This document shows, piece after piece, positions 43,540 through 53,943 of a stretch of DNA of 64,000 nt (its first letter is position 1; each line of letters opens with the position of its first letter). The DNA lies in contig NZ_CP008944.1 of NCBI RefSeq assembly GCF_000732945.1, positions 1,355,784 to 1,419,783 on the forward strand, read 5' to 3'. The translations under genes and the position numbers were made by a program. This stretch comes from Corynebacterium atypicum. GTDB taxonomy: Bacteria > Actinomycetota > Actinomycetes > Mycobacteriales > Mycobacteriaceae. Below the pieces are notes generated by a model. The model saw only the letters and a program-made list of their open reading frames with translations. It did no database searches and had not been told where the DNA came from.

Positions 43540-45225
43540 ATGCAATCGACCATGCAGCAGATCCCACTTTCTGTCGCCTCCATCTTAAGCTACGGGGCAT
43601 CCGTGCACGGTCAGACGAAAATTACCACTTGGAAGAACTGTACGGCCGAAGAAACTACGTTTTCCGAGGTTGCCGGGCGCGCGGCCGCCCTTGCGCACGC
43701 ACTACATGACGAGTTAGGCATTACCGGCGACAACCGCGTGGCCTCCTTGATGTACAACTGTGCCGAGCATTTAGAAACAATGTTCGCCGTCTCTTGTATG
43801 GGGGCCGTGTTTACCCCATTAAATAAGCAGCTGTTAGTCGAACAGATTCAGCACATCGCTCGCGACGCCGAGGTGGAGGTCATCGTCGCCGATCCGCGTC
43901 TGCACGAGCTCCTGGCCACGGTTGTGGCCGAATGCCCGGCGGTGCGCGCCGTCATTTTCCTGGGCACCGACACCCCCGAGGTGAGCCTGCGCGCGGGGAT
44001 CGCGTGCTACAGCTACGAGGCGATTATCGACGCCCGCGCCACTAACTACCCCTGGCCCGTGCCCGACGAGACGGAGGCCGCCGCACTCTGCTACTCCACG
44101 GGCACCGGCGGCCAGCCGAAGGGGGTGGCCTTTTCCCATCGCTCGCTGTATTTGACCGCGCTAACCCTGCTGGGAACCGACTCCATGGCCATCACTAACG
44201 GTGAGAGCTTCTTGTGCTGCGTGCCGATCTACCACGTGCTCAGCTGGTCGGTGCCCTTCGCCGCCTTCATGGCGGGCACCCCGCTGGTCTTGCCGGACGC
44301 GGACGTTTCGGCCGCCACGCTTGCGGATCTCATCGCGGCGACGCACCCGCGGGTGGCTCACGGGGTGCCCACGATCTGGATGCAGCTGCTCGTGCACTAC
44401 ATGAATCACCCGCCGGAGCGCATGAGCTTGACCGAGATTTTTGTGGGCGGCTCGCAGGCTCCCCCCGTGCTGATCTCCCTGTGGGAGGAGCGCTACGGCG
44501 TGGATGTGGTCCACGTGTGGGGCATGACGGAGACGTCCACGGTCGGCACGGTGTCCAGGCCGCCTTCAGGAGCGTCGGGCGAGGCGCGACGGACCTATCG
44601 CACCAGCCAGGGGCGCTTCCCGGCGAGTCTGGATTTCCGGGTGGTTAACGATGGCGAGGTGGTTCCCGCGACCGACCGCAACCAGGGCGAGATCCAGGTG
44701 CGCGGCAACATGGTCGCCGCACAGTACTACCGGGGGGCGGATTCCGCACCCTCCGGAACGGAGCAGCTCGAGGTGCAGTTCACACCAGATGGCTGGCTGC
44801 GCACCGGCGACGTCGGGACGGTCAGCGCCGACGGGTTTTTGTCCATCCACGACCGCGCCCGCGACGTAATCCGCTCCGGTGGCGAGTGGATCTACTCTGC
44901 GCTGCTGGAGAACCTAGTGATGGACTCACCCGAGGTCGTCGAGGCCGCGGTCATCGGTTACCCGGACGATAAGTGGGGCGAGCGGCCCCTGGCCGTCACA
45001 GTCATCCACCCGGAGTTTCCGCCTACCGCGCAGACCGCGGAGGCCATCCGCGATCGGATGCGCGAGCAGCTGCCGAACTGGATGCTGCCCGAGTATTGGA
45101 CATTTGTCGATAGTATTGACAAGACCTCTGTGGGTAAGTTCGACAAGAAGGATCTGCGTGCGCACCTCGCCGCTGGTGATTTCGACGTGCTCGCGCTCGC
45201 CGGGCCCGGCGACGCCTCCGATTAA
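43540..45225 (+). CDS. AMP-dependent acyl-CoA ligase (FadD-like)
   Basis: Adenylate-forming enzyme of 561 residues that should activate a carboxylic acid with ATP and CoA. Phosphate loop YSTGTGGQPKGVAFSH (about 184-199; the usual form is YTSGTTGxPKGV), VHVWGMTETST (A5 motif), GWLRTGDVGTVSADG (A7), DVIRSGGEWIYSALLEN (A8) and the catalytic Lys in DKTSVGKFDKKDLR (A10). Closest in pattern to medium- or long-chain fatty acyl-CoA ligases; the exact acid is unknown. It is divergent from rho and 173 bp before a Cys-rich regulator. Confidence 0.88.
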   Translation: MQSTMQQIPLSVASILSYGASVHGQTKITTWKNCTAEETTFSEVAGRAAALAHALHDELGITGDNRVASLMYNCAEHLETMFAVSCMGAVFTPLNKQLLVEQIQHIARDAEVEVIVADPRLHELLATVVAECPAVRAVIFLGTDTPEVSLRAGIACYSYEAIIDARATNYPWPVPDETEAAALCYSTGTGGQPKGVAFSHRSLYLTALTLLGTDSMAITNGESFLCCVPIYHVLSWSVPFAAFMAGTPLVLPDADVSAATLADLIAATHPRVAHGVPTIWMQLLVHYMNHPPERMSLTEIFVGGSQAPPVLISLWEERYGVDVVHVWGMTETSTVGTVSRPPSGASGEARRTYRTSQGRFPASLDFRVVNDGEVVPATDRNQGEIQVRGNMVAAQYYRGADSAPSGTEQLEVQFTPDGWLRTGDVGTVSADGFLSIHDRARDVIRSGGEWIYSALLENLVMDSPEVVEAAVIGYPDDKWGERPLAVTVIHPEFPPTAQTAEAIRDRMREQLPNWMLPEYWTFVDSIDKTSVGKFDKKDLRAHLAAGDFDVLALAGPGDASD

Positions 45226-45324
45226 GCGCGGCGCCTGCGGGATCCGGCGGGTGCAGCAAACTTTTTTACGCACCCGAAAGCAGCTTTTCCCACAATTATT
45301 TACAGTGCCTAGGAAATAACCGGC

Positions 45325-45330
45325 TATACT
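45325..45330 (+). promoter_or_regulatory. -10 element (TATACT) for the HTH regulator gene
   Basis: TATACT is a near-consensus -10, 68 bp before the ATG at 45399, implying a leader of about 60 nt. No clear -35 is found at 17 bp. The flanking 45226-45398 is AT-richer than the neighbouring genes and holds no gene. Confidence 0.4.
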
Positions 45331-45398
45331 TGGACCAAATACTTCTGGCACTGGCCAATAACTTTCTCAATTTTCTTGCCCGAGGGGTATGAAAGACC

Positions 45399-46157
45399 AT
45401 GTCTACCGGCCCTACTACAGGTCCCCGACCACCGCGACCCACCACCGAGCTATTCACTGATGCACTGCCGCTCAGCCCCAAACAGCGCGAGGTTTTAGAA
45501 ACCGTGCGCCACTACCCCGGCGGTGTCTCCGTGGCCGAGCTGGCCCGCCAACTCGGCATGCACGCGAACACAGTTCGCGGCCACCTCGACGAGCTACTCG
45601 CCCACGGCGCCGTGCTCACGTCCACGGCCCCCATCAAGGGACGCGGCCGGCCGACGATCCTGTTTAGCGCCCGGGTACCCGACAACGGGGCGATTGCGCG
45701 CGAGTACCTCTCGCTCATCGAGCTCATGGCCGACGCGCTGTCGCATGACTTAGAAGACCCGGAGGAGCGGTTCGCCACCGCCCACCGCATCGGCAAAAAA
45801 TGGGCGCGGCGGATGCAGCTCGCCGAGGAAGGCGGTCGACTCGGCTCGAATAAGGCCTTCGACCAGCTGGTCCAACGGCTTCGCCAGCTGGGCTTCGACC
45901 CCGCGAGCGAAGACGAGTCGCGCGCCGACCTTCCGGACGACGCCCCGCCGAACGCGCGTGCTGTCTCGCTGCGCACCTGCCCGTTCGTGGCAGCCGATAC
46001 CCCGCCCTCTCCGATAGTGTGCGCCATCCACGAGGGCTTCATAGAGGCGTACTTCGGTGCCGCCAGCGCGGCCGAGCCCACGCTGTACCCGCTGCTAGAA
46101 AGCGGGCGCTGTGCGCTCTGCGTCGCACTGCCGAGCACGGCAGGCGCCACCACTTAG
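45399..46157 (+). CDS. HTH transcriptional regulator with C-terminal Cys motif (SufR-like)
   Basis: A 252-residue protein. A winged helix-turn-helix lies at about 25-95 (LSPKQREVLETVRHYPGGVSVAELARQLGMHANTVRGHLDELLAHGAV). A middle helical region follows, then a C-terminal part with four Cys: CPFVAADTPPSPIVC, a His three residues later, and a final CALC. COG2345/SufR-type regulators hold an Fe-S cluster or zinc with such Cys, so redox or iron sensing is plausible but unproven. Possible targets are itself or the acyl-CoA ligase upstream. It ends 9 bp from the convergent thrB. Confidence 0.75.
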   Translation: MSTGPTTGPRPPRPTTELFTDALPLSPKQREVLETVRHYPGGVSVAELARQLGMHANTVRGHLDELLAHGAVLTSTAPIKGRGRPTILFSARVPDNGAIAREYLSLIELMADALSHDLEDPEERFATAHRIGKKWARRMQLAEEGGRLGSNKAFDQLVQRLRQLGFDPASEDESRADLPDDAPPNARAVSLRTCPFVAADTPPSPIVCAIHEGFIEAYFGAASAAEPTLYPLLESGRCALCVALPSTAGATT

Positions 46158-46166
46158 CCGGGCCCG

Positions 46167-47096
46167 CTAGCTGCGCGCGACAGTCACCTCAGGGCCCGAG
46201 GAGACGCCGAGTTCGACCACCTTGAGGCCGGCCGCGCGCGCCTCCGCGACGATCTCCGCGTCCACCGACGTCGTGGACAGCACTGCGCAGGTGGGCCCCG
46301 CCCCGGACAGATAGGCGGCCCACCCGCGATTGCGCAGCCGGTTCACCCACTCCGCCGTCACCGGCAGTACGTCGGCCCGGTATGGCTGGTGCAGGCGGTC
46401 GCGCGTACCCTCCCAGAGCAGCTCGGGGTGCGACTGCAGCGCCACCGTCAACACCGCGGTACGCGAGACGTTAAACCGGGCGTCGGTGTGCGTGACGTGG
46501 CTGGGCAGCACCCGGCGCACCGCCTGGGTCGAGGCCAGAAAGTCGGGCACAAACACCGTCGCCCGGATCTTGTCGGCGACGGGGATCCGCACCGCCCGGT
46601 ACACCGGCTCGCTGACCCCGTCCACGGGCACCTCGGTCCAGGAGACTACCCCGCCGCCGAGCACCGACGCACCCGCGTTGTCCGGATGCCCCTCGAAGGA
46701 GCTGGCTAGTTGCACGAGCTGGGCGGCATCCAGTGGACCGCCCGCCAGCCCGTTAGCCGCGAGCACCCCGGCGGCGGCCGCTGCGGCCGAAGAACCGATG
46801 CCGCGCGACTGCGGAATCGTATTCGAACAGGTCACCCGAAGCCCAGGAGCGGACACACCTGCCGCGGCCAGACCAGCATGCAGCGCGCGGACCACGAGGT
46901 GGGAACCGTCCCGGGGAAGCGTCTTCGCACCCTCGCCATGGATGACCACCTCAAGACCAGAATCGGTGACCTCCACCTCGACCGTGTCGTACATCTCCAA
47001 GGCAAGCCCCAGGGTGTCAAAGCCGGGGCCAAGGTTGGCTGACGAGCCCGGAACCTTCACGGTGACCTTGCGGCCTACTTCTAACTCGACAGTCAC
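46167..47096 (-). CDS. thrB: Homoserine kinase
   Basis: Phosphorylates homoserine on the way to threonine. The 309-residue GHMP kinase has [21 protein letters not shown] at the N-terminus, the phosphate loop [17 protein letters not shown] and the C-terminal [10 protein letters not shown] motif. GTG at 47096 is chosen because AAGGAG lies 9 bp upstream and the resulting N-terminus ([11 protein letters not shown]) aligns with the C. glutamicum protein; GTG 47114 is an in-frame alternative. Second gene of hom-thrB, 105 bp after hom. Confidence 0.95.
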   Translation of the reverse strand: MTVELEVGRKVTVKVPGSSANLGPGFDTLGLALEMYDTVEVEVTDSGLEVVIHGEGAKTLPRDGSHLVVRALHAGLAAAGVSAPGLRVTCSNTIPQSRGIGSSAAAAAAGVLAANGLAGGPLDAAQLVQLASSFEGHPDNAGASVLGGGVVSWTEVPVDGVSEPVYRAVRIPVADKIRATVFVPDFLASTQAVRRVLPSHVTHTDARFNVSRTAVLTVALQSHPELLWEGTRDRLHQPYRADVLPVTAEWVNRLRNRGWAAYLSGAGPTCAVLSTTSVDAEIVAEARAAGLKVVELGVSSGPEVTVARS

Positions 47097-47201
47097 GAGG
47101 TTGCGCTCCTTCACACTTCACTAGCATCGTTTTCGGCCTGCCGCGGGCCTGCGTGACGGCCTGGCCGGCACAAGCTCCCGCCGACGCGAGGACGCCTCGG
47201 C

Positions 47202-48575
47202 CTAGTCCGCGAGCCGGATGACCGAGCTGACCTCGAGGACGTCGTCGCTTTCTACCAAGTTTGCCACGAAATCGGCCAGGTCCTGCTCCCGGGCCGTGTG
47301 CGTGACCAGGATCAACCGGGCCGCGCGGTGCCCGTTGACCTCGTAGTCTTCCTCCTGGCGCACCGCCTTCAACGAGATCCCCCGCGATGCACACGTCGCC
47401 GCGAGGTCGGCGAGCACGCCCACCCGGTCGTGGACCCGCAAGTCGATGTGGTAGCGAGTGGGCACGTCGCCGAATTGGGCCAACGGCAGCTGCGCGTACG
47501 TCAGGTCCTTGGGCGCGCGCCCGCCCAGGTACTTGTTGCGGGCGGCCCCCACGACGTCGCCAAGCACCGCCGAAGCCGTAGGCGCGCCGCCAGCGCCGTT
47601 GCCGTAGAACATCAGGTTGCCGGCCGCCTCCGCCTCGACGAAGACCGCATTGTAGGAACCCGAGACACTCGCCAGCGGGTGCTCGCGGGATACCAGTGCC
47701 GGATGGACGCGGGCGGAGACGGCCGGCTGACCGGAGGCGTCGACGATCTTCTCGCAGATCGCGAGCAGCTTGATGGTGTAGCCTGCTTCCTTGGCGGCCT
47801 CGATGTCCTCGGCCGTGATCTGGGTGATCCCCTCACAAGAGACGTCCGCGAACTTCACGCGGCTGTGGAAGGCCATCGAGGCGAGGATGGCCGCCTTGCT
47901 CGCTGCGTCGTGGCCCTCGACGTCGGCAGTAGGGTCCGCTTCCGCGTATCCCAGCTCGGTCGCCTCGGCGAGCGTCTCCGAGTACTCGGCGCCGGTCGAA
48001 TCCATCGCGTCGAGGATGAAGTTCGTCGTGCCATTGACGATGCCGGAGACCCGCTGAATCTGGTCGCCTGCCAGCGAGCGGCGCAGCATACCCACCACGG
48101 GAATGGCCGCGGCCACCGCGGCCTCGTAATAAAGGTCCACCCCGTGTTCGTCGGCAGCCCGGGCGAGCTCGTCGGCGTGCGCGGCCACCAGCGCCTTGTT
48201 TGCCGTCACCACCGACTTTCCGGCCTCCAGCGCCGCGAGGACCAACTTGCGCGGGTACTCGATGCCGCCGATAACCTCCACGACCACGTCCACGTCGTCG
48301 CGCAGAATAAGGCCCATCGCATCCTCAGTCACCAGCTCGGGGTCCACCCCCGTACGCGGCTTCGAGGCGTCTGAGACCGCCACGCCCTTGAGTTCGATCG
48401 GCCCCTCGATGCGGTGTTCCAGCGTTTCTTCGTTGGACTTCAACAGGCGCAGCACCTCGGAACCAACCGTGCCGTAGCCGAGGAGCGCGATGCCCACAGG
48501 ACGGCGATCGCGGGCGCTCGCGGTCCCGTCGAAGGTGTAGCTGTTGCCGCTGGCTTGGGGGGAAGGCATGGTCAT
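47202..48575 (-). CDS. hom: Homoserine dehydrogenase
   Basis: NAD(P)H-dependent reduction of aspartate semialdehyde to homoserine. The 457-residue protein has the Rossmann motif GIALLGYGTVGSEVLRLL (about 28-45), the catalytic region YYEAAVAAAIPVVGMLRRSL, NGTTNFILD, and a C-terminal ACT domain (VGVLADLAATCASRGISLKAV, about 375-457) through which threonine inhibits C. glutamicum Hom. GGAG lies 4 bp before the ATG at 48575. The upstream 190-bp gap has a -10-like TATAGT on the minus strand near 48712. Confidence 0.96.
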   Translation of the reverse strand: MTMPSPQASGNSYTFDGTASARDRRPVGIALLGYGTVGSEVLRLLKSNEETLEHRIEGPIELKGVAVSDASKPRTGVDPELVTEDAMGLILRDDVDVVVEVIGGIEYPRKLVLAALEAGKSVVTANKALVAAHADELARAADEHGVDLYYEAAVAAAIPVVGMLRRSLAGDQIQRVSGIVNGTTNFILDAMDSTGAEYSETLAEATELGYAEADPTADVEGHDAASKAAILASMAFHSRVKFADVSCEGITQITAEDIEAAKEAGYTIKLLAICEKIVDASGQPAVSARVHPALVSREHPLASVSGSYNAVFVEAEAAGNLMFYGNGAGGAPTASAVLGDVVGAARNKYLGGRAPKDLTYAQLPLAQFGDVPTRYHIDLRVHDRVGVLADLAATCASRGISLKAVRQEEDYEVNGHRAARLILVTHTAREQDLADFVANLVESDDVLEVSSVIRLAD

Positions 48576-48765
48576 CTCACTCCTGCTTGCGTCGAATTGT
48601 TTCCAAAGGCCCGCGCCGCCGAAAGGCCGTTCGGAGCGACATCACTCGGCGCGAAGGCATCCCGGCCGGCCCGCGCAGGCGCCGCCCGGCGATCTCGGGG
48701 ACTCGTGCACACTATAGACCATGCTGTTCAGTCGCGGAGAGGCGGGACCTCATGGCGAGCTCTGG

Positions 48766-50205
48766 CTAGTCCACTTCGCGGGCCAGGAGATCCTCGATGG
48801 TCTCCCGGCGCACCATGAGACGGGCCTCCCCGCCACGGACCACGACCACCGCCGGTCGGCAGGCCGCGTTGTAGTTGCTCGACATGGCCAGGCAGTACGC
48901 GCCGGCGGCCCCGATGCCGATGAGGTCGCCCACCCCCACGTCCGCGGGGAGCAAAAGATCATGGACGATGATGTCCCCGGACTCGCAGTGCGATCCGACG
49001 ATACGGGCAGCCACCGCCTCGCCCTCGGTGAACCGATTGACCAGCCGGGCGTCATAGTTCGCGTCGTAAAGCGCCGGCCGAATGTTGTCCGACATGCCGC
49101 CGTCGACGGCAAGGTAACGCCGGAAGATCCCCTCCTCGATCGCCACGTCTTTGACCGTGCCGACTTCGTAGACCGTCACGGCCGCGGGCCCGACGATCGC
49201 ACGCCCGGGCTCGACCATGACCGTCGGCTCCGGCACCCCGCTGGCCGCGGCATACGCGCTGACCTGGGCAAGCATGTCGCGGGCCACACCGGCGACGTCC
49301 AGAGGGTCCTCCTCGGCGGTGTAGGCGATGCCGAATCCGCCGCCCAAATCCAGGATGCTGAGTTGGCGGGCCAGCCCCTCGCGACCGCCCGGGTGGCCCG
49401 GGCCGAGCTCGTCGAGGATCTTCGCGAGCAACCCGAGCACGCGCTGCGCGGCGAGCGCGAACCCGTCCGCGTCGAAAACTTGCGAGCCGACGTGGCAGTG
49501 CAAGCCCTCGAGGCGCAGGTTGGGTGCCCTCAACGCGCCGTGGGCCGCGGCAAACGCCGCTCCGGAAGCCAGCGAGAACCCAAATTTCTGGTCCTCGTGC
49601 GAGGTCGCGATGAACTCGTGGGTGTGCGCCTCTACCCCGGGGGTCACGCGCACCAACACCGGCTGGACCCGACCCAGCTCGCCGGCCACCGCGTTGAGCA
49701 GATCCAGCTCGCCGGGCGAGTCGAGGACCACATGCCCTACGCCCGCCCGCACGCACTGCGTCAAAAAGGGGCGCGTCTTATTGTTTCCGTGCACGGTGAT
49801 GCGCCCGGCTGGAAAACCGGCCGCGAGCGCGATGGCCAGCTCACCAGCACTCGCGACGTCGAGGGCCAGGCCCTCCTCATCCACCCAGCGGGCGATCTGC
49901 CGAGTCAGATACGCCTTCGCTGCGTAGTGCACGTGCTCGGGCCCGCCGAAGGCGCGCGCCAGCTGGCGGGCGCGCAGCCTGAAGTCCGCTTCATCTAGCA
50001 CGACCACGGGCGTGCCGTACTCCTCAGCGATCTCGGGCAGCGGGACGCCGGCGACGGTCACCACACCATCTTCCTGGCGGGCCGCGCCCACCGGCCACAC
50101 GTTGGCCGGCAGCTCGTTGAACGCTTCCTCCGGGCTCTTGCCCTGGCTCTTGTATGCGGCGACGGTCTGCCGGACAGACTCCGGTATGTTCTTAGGAACT
50201 GTCAT
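48766..50205 (-). CDS. lysA: Diaminopimelate decarboxylase
   Basis: Last step of lysine synthesis: PLP-dependent decarboxylation of meso-diaminopimelate. The 479-residue protein has the PLP Lys in [18 protein letters not shown] (about 95), [29 protein letters not shown] and the partner-site Cys in [13 protein letters not shown]. It is somewhat long because of an N-terminal extension (about 50 residues). Downstream partner of argS, 7 bp apart, an arrangement known in corynebacteria. Confidence 0.96.
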   Translation of the reverse strand: MTVPKNIPESVRQTVAAYKSQGKSPEEAFNELPANVWPVGAARQEDGVVTVAGVPLPEIAEEYGTPVVVLDEADFRLRARQLARAFGGPEHVHYAAKAYLTRQIARWVDEEGLALDVASAGELAIALAAGFPAGRITVHGNNKTRPFLTQCVRAGVGHVVLDSPGELDLLNAVAGELGRVQPVLVRVTPGVEAHTHEFIATSHEDQKFGFSLASGAAFAAAHGALRAPNLRLEGLHCHVGSQVFDADGFALAAQRVLGLLAKILDELGPGHPGGREGLARQLSILDLGGGFGIAYTAEEDPLDVAGVARDMLAQVSAYAAASGVPEPTVMVEPGRAIVGPAAVTVYEVGTVKDVAIEEGIFRRYLAVDGGMSDNIRPALYDANYDARLVNRFTEGEAVAARIVGSHCESGDIIVHDLLLPADVGVGDLIGIGAAGAYCLAMSSNYNAACRPAVVVVRGGEARLMVRRETIEDLLAREVD

Positions 50206-50212
50206 TGAGCTG

Positions 50213-51871
50213 CTACATCCGCTCCGGGGCGCTGACCCCTAGAAGCCCGAGCGCGTTTGCTAGCACCTGCCGGGCGGCACGCGCCAGCTCGAGGCGCGCG
50301 GCCACCAGGCTCGTCGGTGCGGTGCCCGCCTTCGGCAAGATCGGGCAGGAATCGTAGAACCGATGGAAGACCCCGGCCAGCCGCTCGGCGTAGCGGGCAA
50401 GCCGGTGCGGCTCGCGCAGCTCGGCGGCCGCGGCGACCACCGCCGGGAACTCCCCCAGAGTCCGGATGAGCTCCCCCTCGCGCTCGTGCGTCAACAGGCT
50501 CATGTCCGCCTCCGGCACGTGCTGCCCGGCGAGCACGTCGGCCGCCTTGCGGTCCAAGGAGCACAGGCGCGCATGCGCGTACTGCACGTAGTACACCGGG
50601 TTCTCGTTCGACTGCGAAGCCCACAGATCCAGGTCAATATCCAGCGAGGAGTCGACCGAGGAACGGATCATGGAGTACCGCGCGGCGTCGATGCCGATCG
50701 CCTCGACTAGGTCGTCGAGGGTGATGACCGTGCCGGCGCGCTTGGACATGCGCACTGCCTTGCCGTCGCGCACCAGGTTCACCATCTGCCCGATGAGGAC
50801 CTCGACTTGCTCCGCGCGGTAGCCCAACGCCACCGCGGCGGCCTTCAGGCGCGCGATGTAGCCGTGATGGTCCGCGCCAAGCATGTAGATGCACAGGTCG
50901 TGGCCGCGTTCGATCTTGTCGGCAATGTACGCGATGTCGCCTGCGATGTACGCGGCGTCGCCGTCCGACTTGATCACCACGCGGTCTTTGTCGTCACCGA
51001 AGTCGGTCGACTTCAACCACCAGGCGCCGTCTGCTTGGTAGAGCTCGCCGGCCTTCTTGAGCTTGTCGATGGCCCGGTCCACCGCGCCGGACTCGAACAG
51101 CGAATTCTCATGGAAGAAGACGTCGAAGTCCGTGCCGAATTCGTGCAAGGACGTCTTGATGTGCTCGAACATCATCTCGACGCCGGCAGCGCGGAAGATC
51201 TCTTGGGTTTCCGGGGCCGGGTGGTCCAGGGCGTCCGGATGCTTGTCGACGACGCGCCGGGCGATCTGGGCGATGTAGTCGCCGCCGTAACCGTCCTCCG
51301 GGGTTGGCTCGCCCTTGGCGGAGGCGACGAGGGAGCGCGCGAAGCGGTCGATCTGCTTGCCGTGGTCGTTGAAGTAGTACTCGCGGGTAACCTCGGCGCC
51401 GCTGGCCGCGAGTACGCGGCCCAGGGCGTCGCCCACGGCAGCCCAGCGGGTGCCGCCGAGGTGGATCGGGCCGGTCGGATTCGCCGACACGAACTCGAGG
51501 TTGACCTTTGTCCCCGCGTAATGGTCGTTATGGCCGAAGGCCTCGCCTGCGGCGAGGATGCGGGTGACGATCTCGCCTTGGGCGGCAGCCGCCAGGCGAA
51601 TATTCAAAAACCCGGGGCCGGCCACCTCGGCGGCGGCGATCGCGGCGTCGCCGGCTAGCGATTCCGCCAGCCAGGACGCCAACTCGCGGGGATTCACGCC
51701 GGCTTTCTTGGCCACCTGAAGCGCGAGGTTGGTGGCGTAGTCGCCATGCTCCGGGTTGCGGGGGCGCTCGACGGTCACGGCCGCGGGCAGCACGGTCGGG
51801 TCCAGATCGTGCTGCTCAAAGACAGTGCGTGCCGTTGACTGAATAAGTTCTGCGAGCGCTTGAGGTGTCAT
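50213..51871 (-). CDS. argS: Arginyl-tRNA synthetase
   Basis: Class I synthetase, 552 residues. Signature [22 protein letters not shown] carries the HIGH-type motif (HLGG), and [16 protein letters not shown] replaces KMSKS with MSKR, as usual for ArgRS. The N-terminal Add1 domain and the C-terminal DALR anticodon-binding domain ([11 protein letters not shown]) are present. It begins 16 bp after the lactate permease stop on the same strand, so its promoter may lie inside the permease gene, or it may be read through from it. Confidence 0.97.
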   Translation of the reverse strand: MTPQALAELIQSTARTVFEQHDLDPTVLPAAVTVERPRNPEHGDYATNLALQVAKKAGVNPRELASWLAESLAGDAAIAAAEVAGPGFLNIRLAAAAQGEIVTRILAAGEAFGHNDHYAGTKVNLEFVSANPTGPIHLGGTRWAAVGDALGRVLAASGAEVTREYYFNDHGKQIDRFARSLVASAKGEPTPEDGYGGDYIAQIARRVVDKHPDALDHPAPETQEIFRAAGVEMMFEHIKTSLHEFGTDFDVFFHENSLFESGAVDRAIDKLKKAGELYQADGAWWLKSTDFGDDKDRVVIKSDGDAAYIAGDIAYIADKIERGHDLCIYMLGADHHGYIARLKAAAVALGYRAEQVEVLIGQMVNLVRDGKAVRMSKRAGTVITLDDLVEAIGIDAARYSMIRSSVDSSLDIDLDLWASQSNENPVYYVQYAHARLCSLDRKAADVLAGQHVPEADMSLLTHEREGELIRTLGEFPAVVAAAAELREPHRLARYAERLAGVFHRFYDSCPILPKAGTAPTSLVAARLELARAARQVLANALGLLGVSAPERM

Positions 51872-51887
51872 GGCGGGAAATTTTAGC

Positions 51888-53618
51888 CTACGGAACCATC
51901 CACCCCAGCACGGACGTCGACTGAAGGTAGACCACCACGCACAGGACGATCAGGAGGCCGACCGAGTACTTGGCCGCGCCCTTGAGGATCGCACTCTCCG
52001 AGCCCTCCGAGCGCACGGCAGCCGCGGCCACGGCAGCGGTCTGCGGGGAGACCATCTTGCCCAGCGTCGCACCGGCGGTATTCGCCGAGACGAGCAGCAC
52101 CTGGTCGGCGCCAATCTGCTGCGCGGTGGCGGACTGCATCTGCGCGAACAACGCGTTCGAGGAGGTCGCCGAGCCGGTCACGGCGGTGCCCAGCCAGCCC
52201 AGGATGGGCGAGAGCAGCGGGAAGATCGCCCCGGTGGCGGCCAGCGCGGCGCCGATCGCGGTCGTCTGCCCGGAGAAGTTCATCACGTAGGCCAGGCCCA
52301 TCACCAGGGCGATAGTGAGGTAGGACCAACGCATCCGGTACACGCCTTTGGCGAGCTCGCCGAAGCCGTGCCCCACGCTCAGGGTATTGCCCTCTGCTTT
52401 GTCGCTGGTCAACCAGTAGACGATGACGGTGATGATCGCACATCCGGCCAGGATCGTGCCCGGGCTGGAAAGCCAGTTGAAGTTAAACAGCGGCAGGTTC
52501 GATACGTCCCCGCCTGCGGTGTAGAGGTTGCCGTAGAGCCCCGGCCACTTGACCACCATGTCGGTCTTGGCTAGCGCCGCCGGCAGGTCGATCCCGATGC
52601 GCCAGAGCTTGGCAATGGCGAAGACGACGACGATGAGCAGGTACGGGAAGAGAGCAAGAGCGGTGCGCTTGCCGGTGAGCTGAACTCCGCTGGTGTCGAC
52701 CTGGCTGGCTGCCTCCGGCGGCGTGGTCGGCTTCCACACGGCCAGGAAGGCCAGACCGCAGGCGAGCGAGAGCAGACAGGCGACGACGTCGGTGAGTTCG
52801 TAGGTGAAGTAGTTCGAGGCGATGAACTGACCGCCGCCGAAGGACAGGCCCAAGACGACCGCCATCGGCCAGACCTGGCGCAGGCCCCGCATGCCGTCCA
52901 TGATGAGGCAGAGCAAGAAAGGTGTGATCAGCGCGAGGATGGGAACCAGGCGCCCGGACATCGCGGCGACCTGGGTGGGGTCGAGCTGAGACAGGGTGCC
53001 CGCGGTGGTCACCGGGATGGCCATCGCGCCGAAGGCCACCGGCGCGCAGTTGGCCACGAGCGTGACCACCGCCGCTTTGACCGGGGACATGCCGATAGAC
53101 ACGAGCATGGCCGCCACGATGGCGACCGGGGCGCCGAAGCCCGCCAGGGCCTCCAACAGCCCGCCGAAGGCGAAGCCGATCAGCATGGCCTGGACGCGCA
53201 TGTCGCCGCGACCGATGCGCGAGAAGATCCGGCGCAAGTCCTCGAAGCGCCCGGAGGCGACGGTGAGATCGTAGATCCACACCGCCATGATGATGATGTA
53301 GACGATGGGAAACAGTCCGAACGCCACACCCTGGGTCAGCGAGAGTCCGGCCAGGCCTGTCGGCATGTCGAAGCCGAAGACGGCGACGAGGAGAGCGACC
53401 ACGACGGAGCCGGCCGCCGACCAGTGCGCTTTCCACTTCAACCCCATAAGGAAGGCAAAGAAGGCGACCAACGGAAGCAGCCCGCACACTGCGGAGAGTG
53501 CAACGTTGCCGGCCACTGCGTCGGTGCGCAGGGTATGGGTCGCCGGTTCGCCGGCGGCGAGCAAGAAATCAGCGGCCGCACCGACAGAGTGCGCGGCGAG
53601 ATCAAAAGGTACGGCCAT
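51888..53618 (-). CDS. lctP: L-lactate permease (LctP family)
   Basis: Proton-coupled lactate/glycolate importer, 576 residues with about 13-14 membrane segments. Family features include [59 protein letters not shown] and the C-terminal [19 protein letters not shown] motif. ATG 53618 is chosen; upstream in-frame codons run through the leader. It is divergent from lutABC, so uptake and oxidation of lactate are encoded back to back. A good promoter (TTGCAG-N17-TATTTA) lies 116-150 bp upstream. Confidence 0.92.
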   Translation of the reverse strand: MAVPFDLAAHSVGAAADFLLAAGEPATHTLRTDAVAGNVALSAVCGLLPLVAFFAFLMGLKWKAHWSAAGSVVVALLVAVFGFDMPTGLAGLSLTQGVAFGLFPIVYIIIMAVWIYDLTVASGRFEDLRRIFSRIGRGDMRVQAMLIGFAFGGLLEALAGFGAPVAIVAAMLVSIGMSPVKAAVVTLVANCAPVAFGAMAIPVTTAGTLSQLDPTQVAAMSGRLVPILALITPFLLCLIMDGMRGLRQVWPMAVVLGLSFGGGQFIASNYFTYELTDVVACLLSLACGLAFLAVWKPTTPPEAASQVDTSGVQLTGKRTALALFPYLLIVVVFAIAKLWRIGIDLPAALAKTDMVVKWPGLYGNLYTAGGDVSNLPLFNFNWLSSPGTILAGCAIITVIVYWLTSDKAEGNTLSVGHGFGELAKGVYRMRWSYLTIALVMGLAYVMNFSGQTTAIGAALAATGAIFPLLSPILGWLGTAVTGSATSSNALFAQMQSATAQQIGADQVLLVSANTAGATLGKMVSPQTAAVAAAAVRSEGSESAILKGAAKYSVGLLIVLCVVVYLQSTSVLGWMVP

Positions 53619-53680
53619 AGGTGGACGAAGCCTTTCCGTATACAGGTGGCCCACCGGGGGTAAGAAAAGGAGTCCGTGAT

Positions 53681-53700
53681 CCTGGCTTTCGGCAGCCAGG
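53681..53700 (-). promoter_or_regulatory. Leader hairpin of lctP
   Basis: CCTGGCT and AGCCAGG form a perfect 7-bp stem with a 6-nt loop within the predicted lctP leader, about 63 bp before the start codon. It could influence translation or mRNA stability. Confidence 0.35.
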
Positions 53701-53740
53701 CCCGGCGGTGCCCCACAACGAAGATATGAAGTGATTTTCC

Positions 53741-53769
53741 TAAATAGTCTCATAGGATTAACTCTGCAA
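53741..53769 (-). promoter_or_regulatory. Promoter of lctP
   Basis: Minus-strand TTGCAG (53769-53764), 17 bp, then TATTTA (53746-53741) is a good sigma-A type pair. Transcription would start near 53734, giving a leader of about 115 nt. The ATTAACCCCG repeats sit just upstream of the -35. Confidence 0.6.
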
Positions 53770-53774
53770 CAAAC

Positions 53775-53809
53775 ATTAACCCCGATCACCCCCTTAGAAA
53801 TTAACCCCG
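53775..53809 (-). repeat. Two ATTAACCCCG direct repeats upstream of the lctP promoter
   Basis: ATTAACCCCG occurs at 53775-53784 and 53800-53809 (25-bp period), with a weaker copy ATTAACTC at 53757. The position just upstream of the -35 suits an activator. The AC4 core resembles sites reported for the acetate/lactate regulator RamA, which makes RamA a candidate. Confidence 0.45.
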
Positions 53810-53931
53810 CAAAACGCCGCTTTCTCAGGTCGGCGCAGGTCACCCCTTCATAGGGGACTCAGGCTCCCCTTTCGGGGGTATTCCAACCAGACATCAGACC
53901 ACAACCCACCGCACAGCGGGCTGGTTTACGA

Positions 53932-53943
53932 AACATATATGTT
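53932..53943. promoter_or_regulatory. 12-bp perfect palindrome, candidate operator
   Basis: AACATATATGTT is perfectly self-complementary and stands out in GC-rich DNA, roughly midway between the two lactate transcription units. It could be an operator for a lactate-responsive regulator. No regulator gene is adjacent. Confidence 0.4.

Noticed and set aside
48576..48765. Threonine/methionine attenuator peptide before hom
   Set aside because: A short frame from the ATG near 48721 lacks runs of Thr, Ile or Met codons and no terminator/antiterminator pair is evident.
48721..49998. Plus-strand open frame of 425 codons opposite lysA
   Set aside because: No motif; lysA on the minus strand is complete.
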